This document shows positions 44,990 to 55,560 of a stretch of 64,000 bases of DNA, one piece after another. This stretch comes from Sepioteuthis lessoniana. Taxonomy: Eukaryota > Mollusca > Cephalopoda > Myopsida > Loliginidae. Each line of letters begins with the position of its first letter. The stretch's first letter is position 1. The stretch is from contig OY757911.1 of the NCBI GenBank assembly GCA_963585895.1, positions 62,522,965 through 62,586,964 of the forward strand, read 5' to 3'. The notes under the pieces were generated by a model that was not told where the DNA came from, did not search any database, and saw only the letters and a list, made by a program, of their open reading frames with translations. A program made the translations under genes and the position numbers.

Positions 44990-45890
44990 ATGCATGTTTC
45001 TGTTTTTAGATCGATTCTTTTATGGGTGCATGAGTGCTGGCTTCTTTTAATCGTGTTTGCAAGGTCTAGTTTTTGAGCTTTGAATATTTAACAAACTTTT
45101 CTCATCTAAACTGAATGGAGGAAAACAATACAGTTTTATCTGTAACTACCGGCATCCAATACATTGTTACATTTTAAGATAATAAGCCTAACAAAGAAAT
45201 TCAATGTTCATTTTTGAAGAGCTTCCTTTCGCTAAAATCAAATAATTAAGCCATCATGTCCAACCTCTTCAGTGTTGCCTTTTGATCTAATCAAGCATAA
45301 TCTTTTATGAAGATATTGCTTTTCCAATTTCCAAATACTTTCTGCTCCTTTACTTCAACATAAAGTAATTGTTTCAAATAATCACAGTATATATTTTGGT
45401 ATTCAGTAAAGTGTATCCCAGTCTTTTATGAAGGATTTTCAATATGTTTTTCAGCTAAGTCAGGTATTAAAGAAAAAAGCAAAACAATGATTAATTCAGC
45501 AAAATCTATACACACTCAAAAATAAGTACCTGCCCATATATACAAAGGTGGGCTAAAATGTTCTTCTGATAGTGTCATATCGACTGCTGATGTATTTTAC
45601 CAGTGGGACTCAAGCACTACAACACCAATGAAATAACTGTGTGGATCGCAAGAGGGACAATGTTCAAAAGTAAACTTCATTTAGTCACACATGAGAGTAT
45701 CTTTGACAGCCTCTGAACCTTTCAGTCTACCATTGTATATATATATATATATACCATTTGATCATAAAAATAGAATTATTCAATGCAAAAAATGACTTCA
45801 TGTTGTTAACAGATTAATGAATTGAATTACCTTGACCAGAAAATCAGGTAAACACCTGCATACGACATATGGCACTACTGGAAAGCTTTT
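44990..45890. other. AT-rich DNA, nothing recognised
   Basis: A (TA)n tract lies at 45736-45753. The region from about 45540 could be the body of the SINE-like unit whose head is at 45895, but I have no second copy to compare. Confidence 0.4.
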
Positions 45891-45894
45891 CCAA

Positions 45895-45990
45895 CCTTAT
45901 TAGGTGACATCAGCAGGATATACCCTGACCTCCACGAGCGGAGATCGAACCACAGAATGCAGTGCAGGAAGTCTAAAACTGAGCCACCGG
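45895..45990 (-). mobile_element. tRNA-derived SINE head, separate family
   Basis: On the minus strand CCGGTGGCTCAGTTTTAGAC resembles a tRNA 5' half with box A. GTGGTTCGATCTCCGCTCG resembles box B. About 30 nt of body follow. The sequence differs from the SINE1-4 heads. No closed cloverleaf with an acceptor stem is seen, so a SINE is more likely than a tRNA gene. Confidence 0.45.
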
Positions 45991-45999
45991 TTCACATCG

Positions 46000-46375
46000 T
46001 ACACTCGTGCTGCCAAATTAACTACATCACGGTAAGAAGAAAAAGATTGCTTAATGTTTCGTATACACCTGCAAATTGTAAACTTTAGCGGTAATGTTCT
46101 CAATAAAATAACACAAAGCCAAAATAAATATTGAATTCGACAACTCGGATTTATGTTAAAACATTTATATTCTTATGAAATTATTAGGTTATATATATAT
46201 ATATAAGCACACACGTGTGAGTATGTGTGTGTGTGTGTGTGTGTGTGATCTTTTATATCATAGATCATCAAATCTACCTAAATATTTCTATACAATTTCT
46301 ATCTGTTTAAGTGCCTCTCTTTTCATCAGTCTCGGTTGACTCTCTCTCTCACTATCTATCTATCTATCTATCTTT

Positions 46376-46421
<46 letters not shown>

Positions 46422-47835
46422 ATTCTCATATCTACATCTCTTCATATACAACTATCATGCCTGTTCTGATCTATTTGTCTATCTCAGTTTTTATATCTAC
46501 TATGAACATTCCGATACAATAATCAACCACAGCTTTTAATTATACTCAGGATAAATATCCTTATTCAGATAAAATGTTTTTGTGTTTTTTAATAGAAATA
46601 CTGCGTTTGTATAAATCAAGATTTTAGTCTTTTCTACTAAAATTGAATCAATGGCTTTGTCGCTAAAATATGATGCTTATCCATTGCTGAAACTGTACGA
46701 ATCTGATAAGCAAAAATCGTCGAACCTATTAGAAAGTTATCCTTAATACGGAACCATTCAACTTTTGTCGAACAAATAATAAATTCATGTATCAGTTACG
46801 ATAGATTGTATCTTTGACTCAATAGCAAAACTGAACAACTGAGACATAAATCTAATTTTTAAAAATAAACAAAAGAATCATGAAATTTCGGTTCAAAAGT
46901 CATGAAGACAAAGTTTCTATTATTTTTGCCAGTTTCAGCCTATTTCAAATGTAACTTAGGTTTCTTGTGTTTTTTTTTTTTCTTTTTTTTTTTTTTGAGG
47001 GGGTGGTCATTGTTGCTTTTTTTTTTTTTTTTTTATCAAAGATTCTTCGCAGTGACTGATTAATGGTGTTTATTGGTCAGTACTCTTTTACGAGGAGCTG
47101 GTATGTTGATTTTAAGTGTTGTAAAGCGTGATATTGAGTCGTTTGAAAAGATGTGTCCGCTCATAAAAATTAAATGGAAAATTAGCTTTTTCTTCTTTTT
47201 TTATTTCTTTTTCTTGGATCTAGAAAGGATATTATTCAAAAATACCTTTCATTAAAGAAATGTGTGATTATACCGTTTAAATTTCTTTGAAAACCCTGCA
47301 CGAGATATTCATAAGTTATGAATTCTATAAAATACACTACGAGCGATGATTTTGAGAAAACTTAAGATAACTCATCCTTGTCACGGCATCTTTTGTAAAT
47401 CTATAAATGTATTTCAACTACTGGTGGCTAAACATTCGATACGAGAAGAAGGATTTAAAACAATGACTATATAAAGTAAATAGTTAGAAAAAGTAACTAT
47501 TTCTTTACAGATTTCGTTCCGTGAAAGTGATATTCATGCAAGACTTATAATAAACAGGATACGAGCTACTATCTTGTAAAAGACTATTTCTTCTGATTTA
47601 TATTGGGTACCTTGAAGATTATAGAATGTCACAATCCTACTCTTGTGATCAGGACAAAAAAGAAAGAAATATGAAAGAAAATTTATTTAGACTTTAAATA
47701 TACGCCTTAATACATTTCGAACCACAGGGTGTCGTCAATGACGTGTTTTGATTGGTTCATTGAGTAGTTTCGGGTCTTCAAACATCATACTCCCCTCACC
47801 GAGCAGAAATGATCAGCTTCTGATACGCCCTCCAG
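46000..47835. other. AT-rich DNA with microsatellites
   Basis: (TA)n and (GT)n at 46192-46247, (CTAT)n and (TA)n at 46350-46420, and poly(T) runs at 46970-47035. No coding region or repeat family is recognised. Confidence 0.5.
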
Positions 47836-47863
47836 TTTACGCAAAAGTCATTCATCATCATCA

Positions 47864-49759
47864 TCATATCGTGCTGGCAGCACGGATATCCCTGACCCTC
47901 TCTCGCCACTCCTCCCTATCGTTCATCGCCCTAGGTAGGTCTTCAGGACAACAACCTGTATCCTCACATAGCTGCTGAATGTACGTTCGTGCTGGTCGTC
48001 CTGCTTTTGCGCGGCCGTGTGTGGGGATCCATAAGAGTACATCTCTTATGAGTTCATCTCTGCTTCTCCAGCAATGTCCTGCATGTCTGGTTCGCCTAAC
48101 TTGAATAGATTTCGTGATAGGGGGCAGGTGGCCGTACAGTTGGTGTCTTGTGGGGTGTTGCTGCCAGGACTTGTTGAGGATTGCACGCAGCATTCTTGTG
48201 TAATTGCCATCTAGTTTCTTCTCCAGCCGTTTTGTTAGCGTCCATGTAGTGCATCCATATAGCAGTATCGATGTGACCGCTGCCTGGAAGAAACTGCGTT
48301 TCATTTTATCGGTTAGGTCTGATTTCCATATAGTCGATAGCCTATTGATAGCTGTCCATGCTTTCGTTAACCTCGTTTCGATGTCCTTTTCGGTTGATTC
48401 GACGCTGCTTCCTAGGTACGTGAATTTGTCTACTAGTTTAAGAGGGGTTCCTTCTAGAGTGGAGATGTCCCCCGTTTGGTTATAGCACATATATTCCGTT
48501 TTGTGTGCATTAACATGGAGGCCTATGCTTGCTGCTGCTCGTTCCAGGCTATGCAGAAGTGTTTCGGCTTGGTCAGGTGTATTTGCCAGTATCGCTATGT
48601 CATCGGCGTAGTCGGCGTCGGTAATTGTTGTTGCGGGATATCTTCTGCTTCTTTTCTTCGTCAGTTCGAAGCCATTCTCTTTGATTTTGTCAATCGATGT
48701 TCTAAGTACGTAGTCTAGACAAATGATAAAGAGATACGGAGCCAGCGTGTCCCCTTGTAGTACTCCTGCTACAATGTCGAAGTATTTTGTGTCTCCATCT
48801 GGTGATCGTACTTTTATTTTAGTGTTTCTATAGAGAATCGTTATTGCCGCTACGGTTTCTTTAGGTATGCCGTACGCTAGTAGGATTTGTTCCATCTTTC
48901 CTCTGTGAATGGAGTCGAAAGCCTTGGTAAAGTCGACAAATATTAATGTCGCTTGTAGGTTCTTTGCCCGTACACCCTCAAGGATTCTGCGGATGGTTAG
49001 TATTTGTGAGGTCGTAGATCTATTTCTTCGGAAGCCATTTTGGTTTTTTCTAAGTATGTTGTCGATTTTGGGTTCTATGCGGTTTCGTAGTAGGGCATTG
49101 TAGATTTTGGCAGCTATGGATGTAAGTGTTATGCCTCGATAGTTTTTGGCTAATCCGAGGTCCCCCTTTTTAGGGAAGGGGAGTATGCATCCCTTCGTCC
49201 ATCTATCTATCGGATTTTGATTGTATACTGCGTTGCAGTGTCGGAGCAGTATGTCGTCGAATTGTCTGGTCTTCCATACTTCCGGGGGAATTTCGTCCAG
49301 TCCTGCAGCTTTCCTATTTTTAATTTTTCTGAGAACCGAGTCGAGTTCTCCTTGTGTGAACGGTCCAAGTTTAATGTCTAATTGTTTGCTAATTATTCTG
49401 GTGATTGGTTCATGCGTTATTTTTGGTGGGTTTCCAAGTAAGTTTTCGAAGTGCTGTTTCCACAGTTTTATTCTTTCTTGTTGGTTTGCTGCTTTAAGTT
49501 TTGCTTTGGCTGTGTTCTTTCTTCTGCTCACTTCGTTTATTGTTTGCCAGGCAATTCTAGATTGTCTATCTTCTACCGAGTCTCTGATCTTATCTATCTG
49601 ATTTTGAATGTATTCTGTCTGTTCCTTTATATATATGCCTGCTAATTGATATTGTGCCGTTTTTAGTTTTAAGGCATTTGTGTTTGTTGGGTTTTTCGAT
49701 AGTTTTTGGAGGCTGTTTTCACTAGTGCACGTTTTTCTCTCACCGCCAAGGTTTCCCAT
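47864..49759 (-). CDS. RTE LINE reverse-transcriptase ORF
   Basis: A 631-codon ORF carries a complete RT domain. Motifs in order: KAAGLDEIPPEVWK-like entry (about 150-163), FPKKGD (195-200), NYRGITL, GFRRNRSTT (242-250), FVDFTKAFDSI with the first catalytic Asp (274-284), GVLQGDTLAPYLF (332-344), YADDIAIL with the catalytic DD (384-391), HKTEYM and FTYLGSS (446-452). A C-terminal GRPARTYIQQLCEDTGCC segment follows. The frame stops just before the (ATG)n tail. The listed Met lies in the overlap with the endonuclease frame and is probably not a real start. The frame lies one base upstream of the endonuclease frame. Confidence 0.92.
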   Translation of the reverse strand: MGNLGGERKTCTSENSLQKLSKNPTNTNALKLKTAQYQLAGIYIKEQTEYIQNQIDKIRDSVEDRQSRIAWQTINEVSRRKNTAKAKLKAANQQERIKLWKQHFENLLGNPPKITHEPITRIISKQLDIKLGPFTQGELDSVLRKIKNRKAAGLDEIPPEVWKTRQFDDILLRHCNAVYNQNPIDRWTKGCILPFPKKGDLGLAKNYRGITLTSIAAKIYNALLRNRIEPKIDNILRKNQNGFRRNRSTTSQILTIRRILEGVRAKNLQATLIFVDFTKAFDSIHRGKMEQILLAYGIPKETVAAITILYRNTKIKVRSPDGDTKYFDIVAGVLQGDTLAPYLFIICLDYVLRTSIDKIKENGFELTKKRSRRYPATTITDADYADDIAILANTPDQAETLLHSLERAAASIGLHVNAHKTEYMCYNQTGDISTLEGTPLKLVDKFTYLGSSVESTEKDIETRLTKAWTAINRLSTIWKSDLTDKMKRSFFQAAVTSILLYGCTTWTLTKRLEKKLDGNYTRMLRAILNKSWQQHPTRHQLYGHLPPITKSIQVRRTRHAGHCWRSRDELIRDVLLWIPTHGRAKAGRPARTYIQQLCEDTGCCPEDLPRAMNDREEWRERVRDIRAASTI

Positions 49760-50892
49760 GGGACTCTATATTTAGTTTTAATTTTTGTTGGAATGTATTT
49801 TGCTGCTGCCTCAAGGTGTGCATTGACGAAATTTTCGTATTCGTCGTTTGGTGTACTTTTTTCCGTCTTTTCTTGTAGTGTTTCGAATCTGTTTCTCAAT
49901 TCTAATACGTATTTATCTCTGACATCTTTGTTGTTTAATAGGGCCCAGTCATAGTGTTTGGTGGTCGCTGTTCGTTTGTCGTTTTTTCGTAGGCTTAACC
50001 GTATTTTCGCTGTGACTATTCGGTGATCGGTGGACACACCCTCAAAAGAGGAGTATGCCTCGCAATTCAATGCACTATTCTTCCATTTCTTGTTTATAAG
50101 GACGTAGTCTATCTGAGCTTTAGTATTGTTTGCGTACGTGTATGTCCATAGTTTGCCCTCTCTTTTTTGGTAGTTTGTATTGAGGCATGCTAATCTATTT
50201 TCTATCATGAAATCTGTTAGATGTTGTCCATTTCTATTTGACGTGTTGTGGAGGCTGTATTTGTTGTTTCCGTTTTTCCCGATTTGTGCATTCATGTCTC
50301 CGCCAATGACTAACATGTTGTGTTTCGGGATGCTACGCACTAATGAGGATAACTCATCGTAGAAGGTGACTATTTCATTTTCTTCACTAACATTGGTGGG
50401 GCTGTAGCATGAGATGATTGTTGCTCTGGGGTTTCCGTTAAATGTAGCTACCATCATTCTAGGTTGTATTTTCTCTATGCTATTAAGCGTTTTTAGTGCT
50501 CTAGGTCCTATAAGCAATCCTACCCCTCCCACTGCGGCGTTGACAGAGTTTTTCCATGCGGATACAGTGGCGAGCGACCATCCATTGCTAGTTTCGTGAT
50601 ATTTGATATCTTCTGTGTGTGTGTATCTGTGTTCTTGTATGCATATTATGTCTATTTTATGTTCTTCGGCCGATGCGATTAGCTCTGGGAGTTGTCCTAT
50701 TCTATTTAAGGTTCTTACGTTAAATGTGGCTATTTGTAGTGTTTGCTTGCATTTTAGTAGTTTTGATTGTTTGAGCTCTGTAGCTGATTTTTCGAACACC
50801 GAGGCCAGGGCTCCAACCTCAGCAGGACGCGCCCCTTTTTTACCCGCGCGAAGAGCGATGCGGTTTGTGTAAGTGGTTTGAGTGTGGGTCAT
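49669..50892 (-). CDS. RTE LINE apurinic-like endonuclease ORF
   Basis: A 407-codon ORF encodes the exonuclease/endonuclease/phosphatase-fold domain that nicks target DNA for target-primed reverse transcription. Visible motifs: ATFNVRTL (catalytic Asn58), CIQEHR (Glu87), IISCYSPT (about 159-166), GGDMNAQIG (Asp199, Asn201), IDYVL (Asp262) and STDHRIV (Asp289-His290). All the active-site residues I expect are present. Residues 1-50 are a basic leader. The last 30 residues overlap the RT frame. RTE elements normally have one long ORF, so this ORF and the next are probably one protein split by a small indel in the overlap. A programmed shift is less likely because I see no canonical slippery heptamer. 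Confidence 0.9.
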   Translation of the reverse strand: MTHTQTTYTNRIALRAGKKGARPAEVGALASVFEKSATELKQSKLLKCKQTLQIATFNVRTLNRIGQLPELIASAEEHKIDIICIQEHRYTHTEDIKYHETSNGWSLATVSAWKNSVNAAVGGVGLLIGPRALKTLNSIEKIQPRMMVATFNGNPRATIISCYSPTNVSEENEIVTFYDELSSLVRSIPKHNMLVIGGDMNAQIGKNGNNKYSLHNTSNRNGQHLTDFMIENRLACLNTNYQKREGKLWTYTYANNTKAQIDYVLINKKWKNSALNCEAYSSFEGVSTDHRIVTAKIRLSLRKNDKRTATTKHYDWALLNNKDVRDKYVLELRNRFETLQEKTEKSTPNDEYENFVNAHLEAAAKYIPTKIKTKYRVPWETLAVREKRALVKTASKNYRKTQQTQMP

Positions 50893-52099
50893 GGTTATCT
50901 TTCGATGGCTGTTTTATTCTCTTCTATAGAAGCCACTCTTATAGAGGAGCAGCAGTAGTTCCCCGATCGAACTGTCGATCCTGAGCGAAAAGTCGTCAAA
51001 CTCACGTCCAGGACCCATTTGGGTATTGACTTTGGTCGTCCATTGGTTTATTCAAATACCTTAACGTACATCATGCTGCTTCCCATGTGTACATAATAAA
51101 ATAAATAAAAATTAAAAAAAAAAAAATAAAATAAAATAAATAAATAAATAAAAAGGGGGGGAGAATTTGTTTTAAGTTTTAACTTAGTTAAAGTCCAACA
51201 TTAAGGTACTTTCTTATGACTTTCACTAATACTGACTTATACTTTTTTGCTGTATTGGGACTTTTCCAAGGGTTTTTCATTTTTTTTTTTTTTTTTTTTT
51301 TTTCCATCCTACAGTTGGGGACCTAGCAGGCTTCAGGAATTAGAGCTCTGTGGTAGCATTAGGCGTTCTAGGCTTTTTCTTCTAAACTACTGTTAGGGCT
51401 TTCTTTACGAATTTTTAAATTATTCGATAGAAGATATTTAAAAACATTCTGCCTTGTTCGCTGACATGTGGATAGGCTTAATATCAAATTGGCTTTACAG
51501 TAGAGTAAGCGTGCCTTTACATTTAAAACGCATAGTTTAAGCATTATTTTACAAACAAAATACAGCATAACATTTTGTAAAATTCAGCATTTTAAATTGG
51601 AATTAAAGACATACTGACCAATATTGACATATTTCTTCCACTTGGCTCCTGAGTTCAAATGCTCTTCTTCGTTTGGACTTTTATTTACTACTGATATTTT
51701 AGGTAGCTTTGGGGGCGGTCTACTGGGGTGAAGGGGACAATTCGTTTTTGTTGGGTTTTTTTTTTTTGTTACGCAAAAGTGGAAAGAAATAATTTGGCTT
51801 TTTATTTATTTGGACGATTATAGACCACTCGCCCAATGATTTGTTGTTGCAAACAACCAGTTAAATGCGCGCCACTGTCTTTTTTAGTGATCTGCGAGGA
51901 CATTAGCATTTTTAACGTATCATTTATTTACTCCTATTTTCTGGTCCAGTACACAGCTCTCACCGGACCAGCGTGTCTGGTTTTGTGTGTTTTTTATTCT
52001 TCCCCTAACCCAAAATAAAATTCTCCTCTTTATAAATTCAATTTTTTCCGATTAACTAAAGTTAAGCTATATTTGATATCTGATTATATTAAATTATCA

Positions 52100-53191
52100 A
52101 ACTATTACATCAATAGATACGACCGTAGCGGCCAAGATATACAATTCCCAACCACGGAACCGCATAGAACCCAAAATTAACAACATACTTAGGAAAAACC
52201 AAAATGGCTTCCGAAAAAATAGATCCATGACGTAACAAATTTTGACTATCCGTCGAATTTTTGAAGGTGTACGCGCAAAAAACCTACAGGCAGCAATATC
52301 ATTTGTCAACTTTACAAAGGCCTTTGACTCCATTCACAGAGGAAAGATGGAGCAAATTCTTCTCGCCTACGGCCTACAAAAGAAACCGTCGCAGCCATAA
52401 TGATGCTCTATAGAAACACCAAAGTAAAAGTCCGTTCTCCGGATGGAGACACAGACTACTTCGACATTGTAGCAGGTGTACAGCAAGGAGACACATTAGC
52501 CCCATATCTCTTTATCATCTGTCTAGACTGCGTGCTTAGATCATCTATCGATAAAATCAAAGAAATCGGGTTCAAGCTAACAAAAGAAAAAGCAGAAGGT
52601 GTCCCGCAAAAACAATTACCGACGCCGACTAAGCCGATGATATAGCGCTTTTGGCAAATACACCCGCCGAAGCTGAAACCCTGCTACATCGTATGGAACA
52701 AGCTGCTGCTAGCATAGGCCTCCATGTCAACGCAGATAAGACGGAATACATATGCTTTAATTAAATAGTTGACGTTGCCACACTAAACAGTACTTCTCTG
52801 AAACTAGTTGATGAGTTCACCTACCTTGGAAGCAATGTCTCATCAACCGAGACAGACATCGACCCGTAACTAGCAAAGGCATGGCCAGCTATCGACAGAC
52901 CTGGCCGATAAAATGAAACACGGTTTTTTCCAAACTGCAGTCGTGTCCATACTGCTATATGGATGCACTACATGGACGCTAACAAAAAAGTATGGAGAGA
53001 AGGCTGGGTGGCAACTACACAAGAATGCTGCGAGCAATACTGAACAAGTCCTGGAGGCAGCACCCCACAAAGCAGCAGTTGTACAGCCATTGACCACCCA
53101 TCAAGAAAATATCAAAGTTAGCAACGGACGATAGGGAGGGGTGGCGAGAGAGGGTCAGGGATATATGTGCTGATAACACGACATGATGATG
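52100..53191 (+). mobile_element. RTE LINE fragment, RT to tail
   Basis: The copy begins at the segment equivalent to SIAAKIYNALL and runs to the (ATG)n tail at 53183-53191. Frames give KNQNGFRKNRS, ASTKAFDS-like motif A, an open 81-codon piece (52400-52645) with FDIVAGVQQGDTLAPYLFII, and SILLYGCTTWTLTKK near 52945. The YADD box region is frame-shifted and several stops are present. It is about 1.1 kb, 5'-truncated, and points opposite to the longer copy 0.3 kb away. Confidence 0.85.
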
Positions 53192-53231
53192 AAGTGAACA
53201 ATTTAGCATGAATAAAAGAAAAAAAAAGGAT

Positions 53232-53860
53232 TGTATATTAACCCTTGACCGAGCCGTCAATCAGATATTTTCCTGAACAGGATGCACCTGTGTAAATAAG
53301 CGAAAGCAGTCATGTGGATAACTAGGAGTCATAGGTGTTTTGAAATGATATACACAGATGCTCGGGGCTGTTAGTCAGTCACATGAGGACCTGAGTCAGA
53401 GACAGCTTGCAGTCAGTGAGAACGCCGCGCTAGAGGAGGTGGCCCACAGCGGCCTCCGGTTGTGTATTGTTGACCGAGAAGAAGAAGTGCTAAGTGAGGT
53501 CTTGAAAATAACACAGCGTGCTATGGTCAAGGGGTTAGGGGTCAATATAGCAGTCTGTCTTTTTCTGTCTCCGTCTGTCTGAATTCAGAGTTTTCCTTCT
53601 CCTAGACTAGTCGCCTCACCAAGGCTGAAGAACCTAGTCTGCCCTACTATTTACCCATAGCTGGAGGGAGAATAATTGGATTCATACCTTTCCCAAGGGT
53701 ATTAGTGCTATGTGAAATGTAATCAGGTTCATCCAGGATTTGAACTCGTGTCGTCGTGTCCACATCCTGAGACGATAACCATTACACCACGGGCACCTCC
53801 ATGAATATTTTTATAACCAAGTGTTGTCGTTTATCTTTCATCCCTCATTATGAGTATACA
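53232..53860 (+). mobile_element. LTR fossil of the 7655/9181 family, with SINE2 inside
   Basis: It starts TGTATATTAACCC and shares a GATGCACCTGTGTAAATAA block with the LTR at 7655-8144 and a GGGGTCAATAT block with both relatives. After the SINE2 interruption the right part ends ATGAGTATACA, so the termini could be TGTATA..TATACA. No target duplication is visible. It is old and broken, and the right half is a tentative assignment. Confidence 0.45.
53581..53805 (-). mobile_element. SINE2 lacking its 3' tail
   Basis: Very close to the other good copies from GAATTCAGAGTTTTCCTTC to the head complement ACCATTACACCACGGGCACC. The tail with AATTGACCTTGTGTCA is missing on the left. Loss of the 3' end is unusual for a retroposed SINE and suggests a later deletion or recombination. 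Confidence 0.85.
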
Positions 53861-54065
53861 ACAAAAGCGTATAACAAGATTTTTCTTATTTCAATCATTT
53901 AATTCACATGGCCTGATCGTTTAAAATCACGGTCATCTCAAACGGTTCCAAGCATACGGAATACAGTTTCCAATGTAAATCCGTAGGTACATAGCCTCGC
54001 AATTATCAAATACATGTATTTTTAGGCAGAGAACTTTTATTTTTCAACATAGTCTCCTTTCTTTC

Positions 54066-54311
54066 GGGGGGTGTCCTCGTGGTGTAATGGTTAAAGCGAT
54101 GGACTGCGGAATCGTAGTATGCGAGTTCGTACTCCAGTTGCACTATTACTTTCACTTTCGGGCAAATACCCATGGGAAAGGTATGAACCCCTTTAACCTC
54201 CCAGCTATGGGTTAAATAGTACCACTACTGTTCTTCTAGGAGAATAGCTTTAGCATTAAATAACCTACAAAGGTTGATATGCCATTAAACAAAGAAACCA
54301 AACCAAACCAA
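54066..54311 (+). mobile_element. SINE1, full length, with perfect duplication
   Basis: This is the best SINE1 copy. The tRNA-like head runs from TGTCCTCGTGGTGTAATGG (box A) to GCGAGTTCGTACTCC (box B). The central domain (CATGGGAAAGGTATGAACCC, CCAGCTATGGGTTAAATAGT) and tail (CCTACAAAGGTTGATATGCC, then CCAAACCAAACCA) follow. TCCTTTCTTTC at 54055-54065 and 54312-54322 is a perfect 11-bp target duplication. Both Pol III boxes look intact. Confidence 0.92.
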
Positions 54312-54322
54312 TCCTTTCTTTC

Positions 54323-55255
54323 CAATGCACTTAATCCAAAACTTCTTATCATAATGATAATCTAAGAACTGTAATGAAGAGCAATTACATGTAGAAAAAA
54401 AAGAAAAAAGTTAACAAGTTATTAAACCGATTTATCTAAAAGTTAAACCTGTATGATAAAAAGAACGCTCAAATGAGTGTAAATTCCTAAAGAAAAGTTT
54501 ATTCAAAACTTGCTGAAGATTTCAGTTCATCCCGAAACAAAAGAATTGCAGAAATAGTTTAATCTGCAACATAATGATCAAAAGTATACAAAGAAACCTA
54601 ATTTTTTCTCATCTTTAATGAATATTTGTATTAGGTAATGATGTCAGTTGATGTGAAATTCAAAGCCTTCTGTTATTATAACCTATTGATTATAAGCTAT
54701 TTTAGTATACGATAACATCCAGAATCCCCGATGACCTCATGAATAGGATATGATCCCGGAGATCGGATATAACCTTGTCTATCCCAGCTTGTGTGTGGTT
54801 ATAAATACTTCTTCTTCATATCAAAGTCTCCATCTCATTCCGTTTGACCAGAAATAGCATAATTAACTATATTATGCCCTTGTGTAACCTTTGATGACCT
54901 CAAAGCTCAAATTCGCATTTTCTGCATTAAAGTGCGAGCTCAAGCAAATATTCATGCCAAAATTCAGGTCTCAGTATTTTCCCAACTCCTCATAATGTTG
55001 AGATATGGCATCAAATCGGTTTATTGGAAGGTCCCACAAAAAGCAAACCTGGGATGGGTAAAAAAATTGCTCATTTCCGTGGGGATTCCTATTTAGAGAC
55101 GCATCAAACGCCTGGTCCTTATTTTTAAAAACGGGGAGGCAGATACCCTGGAATTGGACCGATTCATTCTATTTTCTTAATCAATACGAACACTATGTGT
55201 CCCCCAAAAGAATGGCTAAGAACGATCTCAAAACAAAATAATCAGGTCTCTAGAA
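54323..55255. other. AT-rich DNA, nothing recognised
   Basis: No family match or coding region is seen. Confidence 0.5.
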
Positions 55256-55261
55256 ATTTCA

Positions 55262-55560
55262 ATTTGGCTAGTTGTGTGGGTGAGGGGATACGCTGACTGT
55301 ATTTCCTTAGAGGGGTAAGAAACCCCACAAAGGAGGTGTCCTGGGTTGAACTCTAAACTGCATCGGACATTGATGCTCCACTTCTCAAGATTAGGGGAGT
55401 CTAGAATACAACTTCTTTTCCATTCCACCCAGGTCCACTCTGACCTCGAGTGATAGTACCTGTTTGGGTCCAATCTCTGGGTCAAATAGATCTGTTTGCA
55501 AATTATTTGTATTAGAAAGGAATACTTGATACCATATAATCTTATACAAAACGTCTTAAG
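55262..55560 (+). mobile_element. Family H, variant B, truncated
   Basis: Head remnants (ACGCTGACTGTATTTCC, GAGGTGTCCTGGG, CCCAGGTCCACTCTGACCTC) are followed by variant B core units (AGGAATACTTGATACCATAT). The hairpin's first arm and the tail are not recognisable. Confidence 0.6.

Larger units (their letters stand above)
47849..51768 (-). mobile_element. RTE-clade LINE, nearly full length
   Basis: This 3.92-kb insertion is flanked by a 12-bp duplication TTACGCAAAAGT (47837-47848 and 51769-51780). It holds an endonuclease ORF, a reverse-transcriptase ORF, a very short 3' end and an (ATG)n tail at 47851-47866, the hallmark of RTE-type LINEs. The 5' region of about 880 bp (50893-51768) is non-coding and includes an A/T homopolymer-rich part. 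That part may be UTR or contain another insertion. One frame break separates the two ORFs, and otherwise the coding region is intact. It looks like one of the younger insertions here. Confidence 0.9.

Noticed and set aside
49700-49760. Programmed -1 frameshift joining the two RTE ORFs
   Set aside because: The frame relation fits -1, but I see no canonical slippery heptamer in the overlap, and RTE elements usually have a single ORF; a simple indel is more likely.
54066-54140. Functional tRNA gene
   Set aside because: Boxes A and B are present but no acceptor stem closes, and the sequence runs straight into a SINE body that is repeated elsewhere.
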